From contig NZ_JAPVBL010000001.1 in assembly GCF_026967935.1 (NCBI RefSeq), forward strand, positions 558,001-622,000: 64,000 nt of DNA. Direction: 5' to 3'. Source of the stretch: Modestobacter sp. VKM Ac-2982 (GTDB lineage Bacteria; Actinomycetota; Actinomycetes; Mycobacteriales; Geodermatophilaceae). This document shows, piece after piece, positions 8,135 to 16,736 of this stretch (position 1 is its first letter; each line of letters starts with the position of its first letter). The translations under genes were made by a program, and so were the position numbers. The notes beneath the pieces are model-generated. The model was not told where the DNA came from and made no database searches. It saw only the letters and a list, made by a program, of their open reading frames with translations.

Positions 8135-9108
8135 CCGAGACGCTGACCATCGGCAAGGCGCTCAACCTCGGCCTGCGCAAGGCCATGGAGGACGACGGCA
8201 AGGTCGTGCTCATGGGGGAGGACATCGGCAAGCTGGGCGGGGTCTTCCGGATCACCGACGGCCTGCAGAAGGACTTCGGCGAGGCCCGCGTCGTCGACAC
8301 CCCGCTGGCCGAGGCCGGCATCCTCGGCACCGCGGTCGGCCTGGCGATGCGCGGCTACCGGCCGGTCTGCGAGATCCAGTTCGACGGGTTCGTCTTCCCC
8401 GCCTACAACCAGATCGTCACCCAGGTCGCCAAGATCCACGCCCGCTCCCGGGGCAAGCTGCCGATGCCGATCGTCATCCGGATCCCGTTCGGGGGCGGCA
8501 TCGGCGCGGTCGAGCACCACAGCGAGAGCCCCGAGGCCTACTTCGCGCACACCGCCGGCCTGAAGGTGGTCGCGGTGAGCACCCCGGCCGACGCGTACTG
8601 GGGCATCCAGCAGGCGATCGCCGCCCCCGACCCGGTCGTCTTCCTCGAGCCCAAGCGGCGGTACTGGGAGAAGGGCGAGGTCGACACCGACGGCACCCCC
8701 GACCCGCTGTTCGGCTCCCGGGTGGTCCGCGGCGGGGACGACGTCACGGTGCTCGCCTACGGGCCGATGGTGAAGACGGCGCTGCAGGCCGCCGACGCCG
8801 CCGCCGAGGAGGGCCGCTCGCTGGAGGTCGTCGACCTGCGCACGCTCTCCCCGCTGGACCTCGACCCGGTGTACGAGTCGGTCCGCCGCACCGGCCGCTG
8901 CGTGGTCGTGCACGAGGCGCCGGTGACCCTCGGCCTGGGCGCGGAGATCGCCGCCCGGGTGACCGAGCACTGCTTCCACTCGCTGGAGGCCCCGGTGCTG
9001 CGCGTGGGCGGGTACGACACCCCGTATCCGCCGTCGAAGATGGAAGAGGACTACCTCCCCGACCTCGACCGCGTGCTCGACGCCGTCGACCGATCGATGG
9101 GCTTCTGA
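8131..9108 (+). CDS. bkdB: Branched-chain 2-oxoacid (or pyruvate) dehydrogenase E1 beta
   Basis: A 325-residue E1 beta subunit with the transketolase pyrimidine-binding domain (VLMGEDIGKLGGVFRIT, about residues 25-45, with the activating Glu) and a C-terminal transketolase domain (VTVLAYGPMV, VVDLRTLSPLD, VVVHEAPVTLGLGAEIAA). It pairs with the preceding subunit to form the alpha2beta2 decarboxylase in the cytoplasm. Length is normal for the family. The GTG start overlaps the upstream stop, and its own TGA shares one base with the ATG of the E2 gene (TGATG), so all three subunits are translated in series. Confidence 0.9.
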   Translation: MTETLTIGKALNLGLRKAMEDDGKVVLMGEDIGKLGGVFRITDGLQKDFGEARVVDTPLAEAGILGTAVGLAMRGYRPVCEIQFDGFVFPAYNQIVTQVAKIHARSRGKLPMPIVIRIPFGGGIGAVEHHSESPEAYFAHTAGLKVVAVSTPADAYWGIQQAIAAPDPVVFLEPKRRYWEKGEVDTDGTPDPLFGSRVVRGGDDVTVLAYGPMVKTALQAADAAAEEGRSLEVVDLRTLSPLDLDPVYESVRRTGRCVVVHEAPVTLGLGAEIAARVTEHCFHSLEAPVLRVGGYDTPYPPSKMEEDYLPDLDRVLDAVDRSMGF

Positions 9109-10580
9109 TGGCCGAGCTGCGCCAGTTCAAGCTGCCCGACGTCGGCGAGGGGCTGACCGAGGGCGAGATCCTGTCCTGGCTGGTCGCCGTGGGCGACACG
9201 GTCACCGTCAACCAGCCGCTGTGCGAGGTCGAGACGGCGAAGGCCGCCGTCGAGCTGCCCAGCCCGTTCGCCGGCACGGTGACCGAGCTGCTGTTCGACG
9301 CCGGGACGACGGTCGACGTCGGCGCGCCGATCATCACGATCGACGTCGGTGGCGGCGCAGCCCCGGCCGCGGACGCACCGGCAGCCGAGGGCACCGGTTC
9401 CGGCCTGATCGGGGAGACCAACGCCAACGGCCGGACGGCGGTGCTGGTCGGCTACGGCCCGCGCAGCACGGAGGCGAAGCGCCGTCCCCGCCGCGGTCAG
9501 CCGGTCGAGGCCGCGGCTGCTCGGGCGACCGCACCGCAGGTCCTCCCCGAAGCCGACTACGGCTCCGGAGGCGACCGGCCGCCGTTGCTGGCCACCGCCC
9601 CGGACGCGAGGGTCAAGCCGGTCCGGCACGGTGGGCTGGAGGCCGCCCGCGCGGCCGAGGCGGCGGCGGCTCGCCGGCCCGCCGACCCCGCGGCGTCGGC
9701 GTCGTCCGACACCGCCGGCCGCGGTGCCCTGCGCCCGCTGGCCAAGCCACCGGTGCGCAAGTACGCCAAGGAGCTCGGCATCGACCTGACCACGGTCCGG
9801 GGCACCGGCGAGGGTGGGGTGATCACCCGCGCCGACGTCGACGCCGCGCTGGCGCCGCCGGCCGAGCCCCAGGTCGGCGCGACCGGTGACACCCGGATCC
9901 CGATCAAGGGCGTGCGGAAGCACACCGCCGCGGCGATGGTGGCCAGCGCGTTCACCGCGCCCCACGTCACCGAGTTCCTCACCATCGACATGACGCGCAC
10001 GATGAAGCTGCGCGAGCGCCTGTCCGCGCGGCCGGAGCTGGCCGGGGTGAAGGTCAGCCCGCTGCTGTTCGTGGCCAAGGCGCTGCTGCTGGCGGCGAAG
10101 CGGCACCCGATGGTCAACAGCTCCTGGGACGAGGCCGCCCAGGAGATCGTCGTCCACGGCGCGGTGAACCTGGGCATCGCCGCCGCCACCCCGCGGGGCC
10201 TGATCGTGCCGAACATCAAGGACGCCGGCCGGCTCTCGCTGGCCGAGCTGGCCGGCGCGCTCAGCGAGCTCACCGAGACCGCCCGGGCCGGGAAGACCCA
10301 GCCCGCGGACATGACCGGCGGCACGATCACGATCACGAACGTCGGCGTCTTCGGCGTCGACACCGGCACGCCGATCCTGAACCCCGGCGAGTCGGCGATC
10401 CTCGCCTTCGGCGCGGTCCGGGAGATGCCGTGGGTGCACAAGGGCAAGGTCGTGCCCCGGCAGGTCACCCAGCTGGCGCTCTCCTTCGACCACCGCATCG
10501 TCGACGGCGAGCTGGGCTCCCGCTTCCTGGCCGACGTGGGGGCGCTGCTGCACGACCCCGGCACCGCCCTTACGTTCTGA
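9108..10580 (+). CDS. bkdC: Dihydrolipoamide acyltransferase, E2 subunit of 2-oxoacid dehydrogenase
   Basis: A 490-residue E2. One lipoyl domain (residues 1-80) carries the lipoylated Lys45 in VETAKAAVE. An Ala/Pro/Arg-rich linker follows, then a peripheral subunit-binding domain near residues 210-246 (PPVRKYAKELGIDL, GEGGVITRADV). The catalytic domain ends with the active-site SFDHRIVDG (His462, Asp466). It transfers the acyl group from E1 to CoA and forms the core of the complex. Dihydrolipoamide dehydrogenase (E3) is not in this window and must be supplied from elsewhere. The segment just after the lipoyl domain (TNANGRTAVLVGYGPRS) recurs in actinobacterial BkdC-type E2 proteins. Confidence 0.92.
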   Translation: MAELRQFKLPDVGEGLTEGEILSWLVAVGDTVTVNQPLCEVETAKAAVELPSPFAGTVTELLFDAGTTVDVGAPIITIDVGGGAAPAADAPAAEGTGSGLIGETNANGRTAVLVGYGPRSTEAKRRPRRGQPVEAAAARATAPQVLPEADYGSGGDRPPLLATAPDARVKPVRHGGLEAARAAEAAAARRPADPAASASSDTAGRGALRPLAKPPVRKYAKELGIDLTTVRGTGEGGVITRADVDAALAPPAEPQVGATGDTRIPIKGVRKHTAAAMVASAFTAPHVTEFLTIDMTRTMKLRERLSARPELAGVKVSPLLFVAKALLLAAKRHPMVNSSWDEAAQEIVVHGAVNLGIAAATPRGLIVPNIKDAGRLSLAELAGALSELTETARAGKTQPADMTGGTITITNVGVFGVDTGTPILNPGESAILAFGAVREMPWVHKGKVVPRQVTQLALSFDHRIVDGELGSRFLADVGALLHDPGTALTF

Positions 10581-10582
10581 CC

Positions 10583-11794
10583 GTGCGCACCCAGCTCGGT
10601 CCTCTGCTGTCCTTCGCCGCCGCCTCCCGGGTCCCCGAGGGGTTCGGCTACCTCGGTGACGACGGGCGGGTGCTCGCCGACAAGCCGGTGGAGACCTGGA
10701 TCAGCGCCCGGATGACGCACGTCTTCGGCCTCGGCGCGCTCGCCGGCGAGCCGGGCGCCGAGGAGCTCGCCGCCCACGGCGTGGCCGCGCTGCGCGAGGG
10801 CCCGCTGCACGACGCGGAGCACGGCGGCTGGCGCTCCGCGGTGGGGGCCGGCGCCGACGACGACGGCCGCACCGATGACAGCAAGGCCGCCTACGTGCAC
10901 GCCTTCGTGGTGCTGGCCGGGTCGACCGCCACCGTGGCCGGCATCGCGGGCGGCCGGGACCTGCTGGAGGAGGCGCTGGGGGTCTGGGAGCAGCGCTTCT
11001 GGGACGACGACGAGGGCCTGGCCGCCGAGTCGTTCGACCGCACCTGGGCCACGGGTGAGGACTACCGCGGCGCGAACGCCAACATGCACGGGGTCGAGTC
11101 GACCCTCGCGGCGGCCGACGCGCTGGCCCCCACCGACCCGGGCGCGGCGGCCCGGCTGCGGACCCGTGCCCTGCGGGCGACCGAGCGGATCGTGCACGGG
11201 TGGGCCCGGGAGCGGGACTGGCGGCTGCCCGAGCACTTCACCGCGTCCTGGGAGCCGCTGCCGGAGTTCAACCGGGACCGGCCGGCCGATCCGTTCCGCC
11301 CGTACGGGGTCACCGTCGGGCACCAGTTCGAGTGGGCCCGGCTGTGCCTGCACCTGGCCGCGGCGCTGGGCGAGAACGCCCCCGGCTGGCTGCACGCCGA
11401 CGCCGACGGGTTGTTCCTGGCCGCCGCCGAGCGGGGCTGGGCGGCCGACGGCCACGAGGGCTTCCCGTACACGCTCGACTGGGACGACCGGCCGGTGGTC
11501 GGCGCCCGGATGCACTGGGTGGTCACCGAGGCGATCGCCGCCGCGGCCGTGCGCCACGCCGTGCACGGCGATCCGCAGTCGCTGGCGCTGCAGCACCGGT
11601 GGGAGGAGCTGGGCGACCGGCTCTTCCTGGACCCGGCGGTGGGCAGCTGGCACCACGAGCTGACCCCCGAGGGCGCAGTGAGCAGCGGCACCTGGGCGGG
11701 CAAGCCGGATGCGTACCACCTGGCACAGATGCTCCTGCTGCCCGGACGCCCGGTGCGGGGCAGCGTCGCCGCCGCCGTCCTCGCCTCGCGCTGA
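10583..11794 (+). CDS. AGE-family sugar epimerase/isomerase (YihS-like)
   Basis: A 403-residue protein of the N-acylglucosamine 2-epimerase superfamily, an (alpha/alpha)6 barrel. Landmarks are WISARMTHVFGL near residue 37, the GHQFEW box with catalytic His, RMHWVVTEA, and the C-terminal KPDAYHL box with the second catalytic His. This set is closest to the YihS group, which interconverts aldose and ketose sugars (mannose-fructose or sulfoquinovose-sulfofructose). The GTG start lies only 2 nt after the E2 stop, so it is co-transcribed with the bkd genes, an odd pairing. Specific substrate is not decidable from sequence. Confidence 0.85.
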   Translation: MRTQLGPLLSFAAASRVPEGFGYLGDDGRVLADKPVETWISARMTHVFGLGALAGEPGAEELAAHGVAALREGPLHDAEHGGWRSAVGAGADDDGRTDDSKAAYVHAFVVLAGSTATVAGIAGGRDLLEEALGVWEQRFWDDDEGLAAESFDRTWATGEDYRGANANMHGVESTLAAADALAPTDPGAAARLRTRALRATERIVHGWARERDWRLPEHFTASWEPLPEFNRDRPADPFRPYGVTVGHQFEWARLCLHLAAALGENAPGWLHADADGLFLAAAERGWAADGHEGFPYTLDWDDRPVVGARMHWVVTEAIAAAAVRHAVHGDPQSLALQHRWEELGDRLFLDPAVGSWHHELTPEGAVSSGTWAGKPDAYHLAQMLLLPGRPVRGSVAAAVLASR

Positions 11795-11820
11795 CCCGGA
11801 CCCGGCGTCGAGATCGGGCT

Positions 11821-11853
11821 GAGGGCTGCCTGGACGGGCGGGAGGCAGCCCTC
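11821..11853 (+). terminator. Hairpin terminator after the bkd-isomerase operon
   Basis: GAGGGCTGCC at 11821-11830 pairs exactly with GGCAGCCCTC at 11844-11853 around a 13-nt loop. It lies 26 nt after the isomerase stop. Confidence 0.55.
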
Positions 11854-11968
11854 ACCCCGTGGTGATCACCGGAGCCAGGGACTGTCTGGTCACTCCGGGT
11901 GTATCGGCCGTGCGCAACCGGGTAGGGGCTGCTGGACGGACGAGATCCCTGAGCAGAGGAGGCTCCCC

Positions 11969-12430
11969 ATGGCGAACGTGGAGAAGTCGATCGACGTGGA
12001 CGTGCCCATCCGGCAGGTCTACGACCAGTGGACGCAGTTCGAGTCCTTCCCGAAGTTCATGAACGGGGTCGAGCGGATCACCCAGCTCGACGACCGGCAC
12101 ACCCACTGGGTCACCAAGATCGGTGGGGTCGAGCGCGAGTTCGACGCCGAGATCACCGAGCAGCACCCCGACGAGCGGGTGGCCTGGAAGAGCACCGACG
12201 GCGAGACCAAGCACGCCGGCGTCGTCACCTTCCACAAGATCAGTGACAACACCACTCGGGTCATGGTCCAGCTGGACTGGGAGCCGCAGGGCCTGGTGGA
12301 GAAGGTGGGCGCCGCCGTCGGCGTCGACGACCGGCAGATCAGCGCCGACGTGAAGAAGTTCAAGGAGTTCATCGAGAGCCGCGGCACCGAGACCGGTGCC
12401 TGGCGCGGTGACGTCCCCCGCGAGGGCTGA
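11969..12430 (+). CDS. SRPBCC (START-like) family protein
   Basis: A 153-residue single-domain protein of the polyketide cyclase/START-like fold. The first strand-helix unit (VEKSIDVDVPIRQVYDQWTQFESFPKFM) and the repeated Val-Thr-Lys strands are characteristic of the cyclase/dehydrase-type SRPBCC group. These proteins hold a hydrophobic ligand in a deep cavity. Close relatives are abundant in actinobacteria and are often annotated only as 'SRPBCC family' or stress-linked. No enzyme motif can be read here. AGAGGAGG lies seven bases before the ATG, a strong ribosome site. It is flanked by hairpins and appears monocistronic. Confidence 0.8.
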   Translation: MANVEKSIDVDVPIRQVYDQWTQFESFPKFMNGVERITQLDDRHTHWVTKIGGVEREFDAEITEQHPDERVAWKSTDGETKHAGVVTFHKISDNTTRVMVQLDWEPQGLVEKVGAAVGVDDRQISADVKKFKEFIESRGTETGAWRGDVPREG

Positions 12431-12440
12431 CACCGCGACC

Positions 12441-12483
12441 CGACGGCGCCCGCCTCCTCACCTCGAGGAGGCGGGCGCCGTCG
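12441..12483 (+). terminator. Perfect 19-bp hairpin terminator
   Basis: Arms at 12441-12459 and 12465-12483 pair exactly around the 5-nt loop ACCTC. It begins 10 nt after the SRPBCC stop. The arms share the GACGGCGCCCG core with the hairpin at 13178-13225, suggesting a common terminator style in this genome. Confidence 0.8.
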
Positions 12484-12540
12484 CGTGGGCGGACCTCATC
12501 AGATGTGCAGTGCACGACCGGATGGGGCATGGGCTGGTTC

Positions 12541-13161
12541 ATGACGACGACGACCCCGCTGCGCGCACTCGCGCTGACCTGCAGCCTCAAGCCCTCGCCC
12601 GCACCCTCCAGCACCGACCTGATGGCCCGCCAGGTGCTCGACGCCCTGGCCGAGCACGGCGTCGAGGGTGAGCTGCTCCGTGTGGTCGACCACGACGTGA
12701 AGCCCGGCGTCGAGGTCGACATGGGCGACGGGGACGCCTGGCCGTCGATCCGGGAGAAGATCCTGGCCGCCGACGTCCTGTTGCTGGCCACCCCGACCTG
12801 GGTCGGGCACATGAGCAGCGTGGCCCAGCGGGTGGTCGAGCGGCTGGACGCCGAGATCTCCGAGACCGACGACCAGGGGCGTCCGCTGGTGTTCGGCAAG
12901 GTCGGCGTCGTCGCCGTCGTGGGCAACGAGGACGGCGCGCACAAGATCAGTGCCGACCTGTTCCAGGCGCTGGACGACGTCGGCTTCACCGTCCCGGCCC
13001 AGGGCGCCACGTACTGGAACGGCGAGGCGATGCACGGCACCGACTACCAGGACCTCGACGAGACACCGGAGGCGGTGGCCACGACGACGGCCACCGTGGC
13101 CCGCAACGCCGCGCACCTGGCCCGGCTGCTGAAGGCCGCACCCTTCCCGCCGGCCTCCTGA
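12541..13161 (+). CDS. Flavodoxin-fold NADPH-dependent FMN reductase family protein
   Basis: A 206-residue flavoprotein-like domain. The first strand and phosphate loop (ALALTCSLKPSPAPSST), the LLATPTWVGHMSS segment and a third flavin loop in VAVVGNEDGAHK follow the FMN-reductase/NAD(P)H-quinone oxidoreductase pattern. Such enzymes bind FMN and reduce quinones or flavins, and some act as WrbA-like stress proteins. The start is uncertain: ATG at 12541 begins directly at the fold, while in-frame GTG 12505 and ATG 12529 would add short tails. No clear Shine-Dalgarno decides between them. It converges on ptsH across a long shared terminator. Confidence 0.8.
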   Translation: MTTTTPLRALALTCSLKPSPAPSSTDLMARQVLDALAEHGVEGELLRVVDHDVKPGVEVDMGDGDAWPSIREKILAADVLLLATPTWVGHMSSVAQRVVERLDAEISETDDQGRPLVFGKVGVVAVVGNEDGAHKISADLFQALDDVGFTVPAQGATYWNGEAMHGTDYQDLDETPEAVATTTATVARNAAHLARLLKAAPFPPAS

Positions 13162-13177
13162 GCCGACGCACCCGCGA

Positions 13178-13225
13178 CGACGACGGCGCCCGTCCCCTCA
13201 TCGGAGGGGACGGGCGCCGTCGTCG
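13178..13225. terminator. Bidirectional 22-bp hairpin between convergent genes
   Basis: Arms at 13178-13199 and 13204-13225 are exactly complementary around a 4-nt loop. The flanking genes end on either side, at 13161 on the plus strand and 13239 on the minus strand, so one hairpin can stop both transcripts. Confidence 0.8.
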
Positions 13226-13238
13226 TGCGGTGCTGGGT

Positions 13239-13499
13239 CTACTCGGCGTCGAGGTCGCTGGCGACCATGTCGGCGATCCGGTCGAGAACCGCCTCGTCGT
13301 CGCTGTCGACGACGACCTCGGTGCCCTGCTTGGCGCCGAGCGTCATGATCATCAGCGGCGATCCGGCGTCGACCGCGTTCCCGCCGGGGGTCGCCAGCGT
13401 CACCGGCACCCCCGACTTGGAGACGGCCTCGGCGATCAGGGCCGCCGGACGGGCGTGCAGTCCGACGGCGGAGCCGACGGTCACGGTCTTGGAGGGCAT
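13239..13499 (-). CDS. ptsH: HPr phosphocarrier protein of the PTS
   Basis: An 86-residue HPr. The active-site His15 sits in GLHARPAA, where Enzyme I places the phosphoryl group. The Ser-containing AGSPLM segment at residues 45-50 corresponds to the Ser46 region of firmicute HPr, but Ser phosphorylation is not expected to be general in actinobacteria. It passes phosphate to EIIA of FruA just upstream in the same operon, and probably to DhaM encoded 24 kb away. It is the last gene of a deoR-fruK-fruA-ptsH set on the minus strand. Identification is firm. Confidence 0.95.
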   Translation of the reverse strand: MPSKTVTVGSAVGLHARPAALIAEAVSKSGVPVTLATPGGNAVDAGSPLMIMTLGAKQGTEVVVDSDDEAVLDRIADMVASDLDAE

Positions 13500-13533
13500 C
13501 GGTGCCTGCTTTCTGAGGTCGGCGTGCTGGGGG

Positions 13534-15693
13534 TCAGTGTGCCGGTCCGGCGACGGCCGGGCGCGCCGGGGAGGTGCCCGCGCCGGAGTCCCCGTCCAGG
13601 TCAGCGGCGAGGTCGCTGGCCAGCGGCTCTCCCCGCTTGGTCCCGCCGACGCTCTTGGCGAGGGTGACGGCGACGCCGCCGACGACCGCGCCGACGAGGA
13701 CGGCGAGGAAGAACAGCGCCCAGTTGCTCATCGCGAACCAGACGAAGAACCCGCCGTGCGGAGCCTGCAGCTCCAGGCCGAGGCCGGCGACGATCGCACC
13801 GGTGGTCGCGCCACCGAGCATCATCGACGGGATGACCCGCAGCGGGTCGACCGCGGCGAACGGGATGGCGCCCTCGGAGATGAACGAGGCGCCGAGCAGC
13901 CAGGCCGCCTTGCCGTTGTCCCGCTCGGCCGCGGTGTACAGCTTCGGCCGGAGGACGGTGCTGGACAGCGCCATCGCCAGCGGCGGCACCATGCCGGCCG
14001 CCATGACGGTGGCCATGATGACCAATTGCTGCTGGCCGCCCTCACCGGCGATGGCCGCGGTCAGCCCGGTGGTGGCGAAGACGTAGGCCGCCTTGTTGAC
14101 CGGGCCGCCCAGGTCGAAGCACATCATCAGGCCGAGGATGATCCCGAGCACGATGCTCGCGGCGCCGGTCAGCCCGTTGAGGAAGTCGCCGAGCCCCTCG
14201 AGGGCGGCGGCCAGCGGCTGCCCCAGCACGACGACCATCAGCCCGCTGGAGATGAACGTGGCCAGGAGCGGGATGATCACGACCGGCTGCAGCCCGCGGG
14301 CGAAGGCCGGCAGCTTCCAGCGGCTGATCCACAGTGCGGCGAAGCCGGCGATGATGCCGCCCACCAGGCCGCCGAGGAAGCCGGCACCGACGGTGAGCGA
14401 GACCGCACCCACGACGAAGCCGGGCACGATGCCGGGCCGGTCGGCGATCGCGTAGGCGATGTACCCGGCCAGGGCGGGGACCAGGAACCCGAAGGCGGCC
14501 TGGCCGAGCACGGTGCACAGGGCGCCGAGGTAGCCCCAGAACCCGTCGTTGAGCCCCTCGAGCGGTTCGGCGGACGGCAGGTTGAGGAAGTTGTAGTTCA
14601 GCGCCCAGTTCAGCGCGTAGCTCTGCGCACCGTCGGTGTCCGGGTCGACGTTGACGATCTGGTAGCCGCCGAAGAGGAAGCCCAGTGCGATCAGCAGCCC
14701 GCCCGCGGCGACGAACGGGATCATGTAGCTGACGCCGGTGAGCAGCCAGCGCCGGATCTCCGCGCCGGTGCTGGGTCGGTCGCTGTTGCCGGTGGCGGCC
14801 GCTGCCCCGGATGCAGCGGCGCCCGGCACCCGGCGGGCGTTCGGGTCGTCGGCGGCGGCGAGCGCCTCGCGGATCATCACCTCGGGCTCGTTCATCGCCC
14901 GCTTGGTCCCGGACTGCACCAGCGGCTTGCCGGCGAAGCGCTCGCGGTCCTTGACCCCGACGTCGACGGCGAAGATGACGGCGGCGGCCTGGCTGATCAC
15001 CGACGGGTCCAGCGGGGTCGAGCCCGAGGAGCCCTGGGTCTCCACGTGCAGCTCGACGCCCATCTCCTTCGCCGCGGCGGTGAGCTTGTCGGCGGCCATG
15101 TAGGTGTGCGCGATGCCGGTGGGGCAGGCGCTGACCGCGACGACGCTGCGGGTGCCCGCCGGGGCGGGCTCTGCCGCCGGGGCGGGCGCCGACGCGGCGG
15201 CCGTGGTCGCGCCGCCGGTGGTCTGCGGGGCCGGTGCCTCCGGTGGGGAGACGACGTCCTGGACCAGGCCGACGACCTCCTCGGCGCTGCCGGCCGCCCG
15301 CAGCGAGGCCACGAACTCCGGGCGGACGAGCGCCCGCGCCAGCGCGGTGAGCAGCGTCAGGTGGTCGGCGTCGCCGTGTTCGGGGGCCGCGATGAGGAAG
15401 GCGAGGTCGGCCGGGCCGTCGGGCGCGCCGAAGTCCACCTTCGGGTCCAGCCGGGCGAAGGCCAGCGACGCCTGGGTCACCGCGGCCGAGCGGCAGTGCG
15501 GGATCGCGATGCCACCGGGCAGCCCGGTGGCGGCCTTCGCCTCCCGGGCCATCGCATCGGCGTGCAGGTCGTCGGCACCGGTGGCCCGGCCGCTGGCGGC
15601 GACCAGACCGGCCAGCTGACGGACGACGGATCCCTTGTCGTGACCGAGGTCGGCGTCGAGCGCCACCAGTTCGGTCGTGATGAGTGCGGACAT
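13534..15693 (-). CDS. fruA: Fructose-specific PTS transporter, EIIABC fusion
   Basis: A 719-residue protein with all three PTS units in the order A-B-C. EIIA covers residues 1-150 with phospho-accepting His66 in GIAIPHCR. A Pro/Ala linker (150-180) leads to EIIB, whose phosphocysteine is Cys190 in VSACPTGIAHTYMA. EIIC begins near residue 300 with GVSYMIPFVAAGGLLIALGF and spans the membrane about eight to ten times. It imports fructose as fructose 1-phosphate. An EIIA-first fusion is the usual form in actinobacteria, unlike the E. coli EIIA on FruB. ATG 15693 is followed 20 nt upstream by the end of fruK. Confidence 0.95.
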   Translation of the reverse strand: MSALITTELVALDADLGHDKGSVVRQLAGLVAASGRATGADDLHADAMAREAKAATGLPGGIAIPHCRSAAVTQASLAFARLDPKVDFGAPDGPADLAFLIAAPEHGDADHLTLLTALARALVRPEFVASLRAAGSAEEVVGLVQDVVSPPEAPAPQTTGGATTAAASAPAPAAEPAPAGTRSVVAVSACPTGIAHTYMAADKLTAAAKEMGVELHVETQGSSGSTPLDPSVISQAAAVIFAVDVGVKDRERFAGKPLVQSGTKRAMNEPEVMIREALAAADDPNARRVPGAAASGAAAATGNSDRPSTGAEIRRWLLTGVSYMIPFVAAGGLLIALGFLFGGYQIVNVDPDTDGAQSYALNWALNYNFLNLPSAEPLEGLNDGFWGYLGALCTVLGQAAFGFLVPALAGYIAYAIADRPGIVPGFVVGAVSLTVGAGFLGGLVGGIIAGFAALWISRWKLPAFARGLQPVVIIPLLATFISSGLMVVVLGQPLAAALEGLGDFLNGLTGAASIVLGIILGLMMCFDLGGPVNKAAYVFATTGLTAAIAGEGGQQQLVIMATVMAAGMVPPLAMALSSTVLRPKLYTAAERDNGKAAWLLGASFISEGAIPFAAVDPLRVIPSMMLGGATTGAIVAGLGLELQAPHGGFFVWFAMSNWALFFLAVLVGAVVGGVAVTLAKSVGGTKRGEPLASDLAADLDGDSGAGTSPARPAVAGPAH

Positions 15694-15713
15694 GGTGCGT
15701 CTCCCGGGTGTTC

Positions 15714-16736
15714 TCAGCGGGCGCCGGCGGCCGGGGCGGCCTCGGCGGGAGTCGGGTGACCGGGCAGTCCGGCGGTGACGGTGACCCCGGCGGGGTCGAC
15801 CTGGGCGGGCGTCGGCACGGCGGAGCCGGGCAGCGCGGCGCTGGCGGCGCCGTAGGCCACCGCCGACCGCAGCCGGTCGGCCGGTGCGGCACCGGCGAGG
15901 TCGGCCAGCAGGTACCCGGCGAGGCTGCAGTCGCCGGCGCCGACCGTGCTGCGGACGGTGACCCGCGGCGGGCGGGCCGACCAGAGCCCCCCGTCGGCGG
16001 TGGAGAGCAGTGCACCGTCGGCACCGAGGGTCAGCAGCACCTCGGCCACGCCCCGCCGGTGGAGGGCGGCGACCGCGGCCAGCGCGGCCTCGGGGTCGCT
16101 GGTCACCGCCTCCTCGGGCAGGCCGGCCAGCTGGGCCAGCTCCTCGGTGTTGGGCTTGAGCAGGTCGGGGACCGAGTCCGGGCCGGCGGCCAGCAGGGCC
16201 AGCAGTGGGTCCTCGGAGGTGTCGACGGCGATCCGGGCGCCCGTGCTGCGGAGCGCGCGGACCAGGGTGGCGTACCAGTCGCGGGGCGCCCCCGGGGGCA
16301 GCGAGCCCGACAGCACGACCCAGTCGGCGGTGCGGGCGTGGTCGAGCAGGGCACGCTGCAGCGCCTCGAGCGCCGGCTCGTCCAGCCGGGCGCCGGGCTC
16401 GTTGAGCTTGGTGGTCGTCCCGTCGGGCTCGGTGAGGGTGTAGTTCGTGCGCACCGGGCTGTCGATGGGCACGCTCGCCAGGGTCAGGCCGAGCTCCCGC
16501 AGGGTCCGCACGATCAGGTCGTCGTCGGCGGCCGGGAGCACCGAGACGACCTCGGCCCCGGCCGCGGCCACGGCGCGGGAGACGTTGACGCCCTTGCCGC
16601 CGGGTTCGGTGTGGCTGGCGCCCAGCCGGGTCACCGCCCCGCGGTCCAGCGGGCCGGGCAGGTCCAGTGTCCGGTCCAGGCTCGGGTTGGCGGTCAGCGT
16701 GACCACCCGTCCAGCCGGTGCGGAATCCGTCCTCAT
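15714..16736 (-). CDS. fruK: 1-phosphofructokinase
   Basis: A 340-residue PfkB-family sugar kinase. The N-terminal substrate region TANPSLDRTLDLPG and the GGKGVNVSRAVAAAGAEV motif are the 1-phosphofructokinase/tagatose-6-phosphate kinase signature. The C-terminal VGAGDCSLAGYL box holds the catalytic Asp and the anion hole. It converts fructose 1-phosphate from FruA to fructose 1,6-bisphosphate. A Pro/Ala-rich tail of about 25 residues follows the fold. Its ATG overlaps the stop of the DeoR gene (ATGA), and fruA follows after 20 nt, so the three are one operon. Confidence 0.93.
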   Translation of the reverse strand: MRTDSAPAGRVVTLTANPSLDRTLDLPGPLDRGAVTRLGASHTEPGGKGVNVSRAVAAAGAEVVSVLPAADDDLIVRTLRELGLTLASVPIDSPVRTNYTLTEPDGTTTKLNEPGARLDEPALEALQRALLDHARTADWVVLSGSLPPGAPRDWYATLVRALRSTGARIAVDTSEDPLLALLAAGPDSVPDLLKPNTEELAQLAGLPEEAVTSDPEAALAAVAALHRRGVAEVLLTLGADGALLSTADGGLWSARPPRVTVRSTVGAGDCSLAGYLLADLAGAAPADRLRSAVAYGAASAALPGSAVPTPAQVDPAGVTVTAGLPGHPTPAEAAPAAGAR

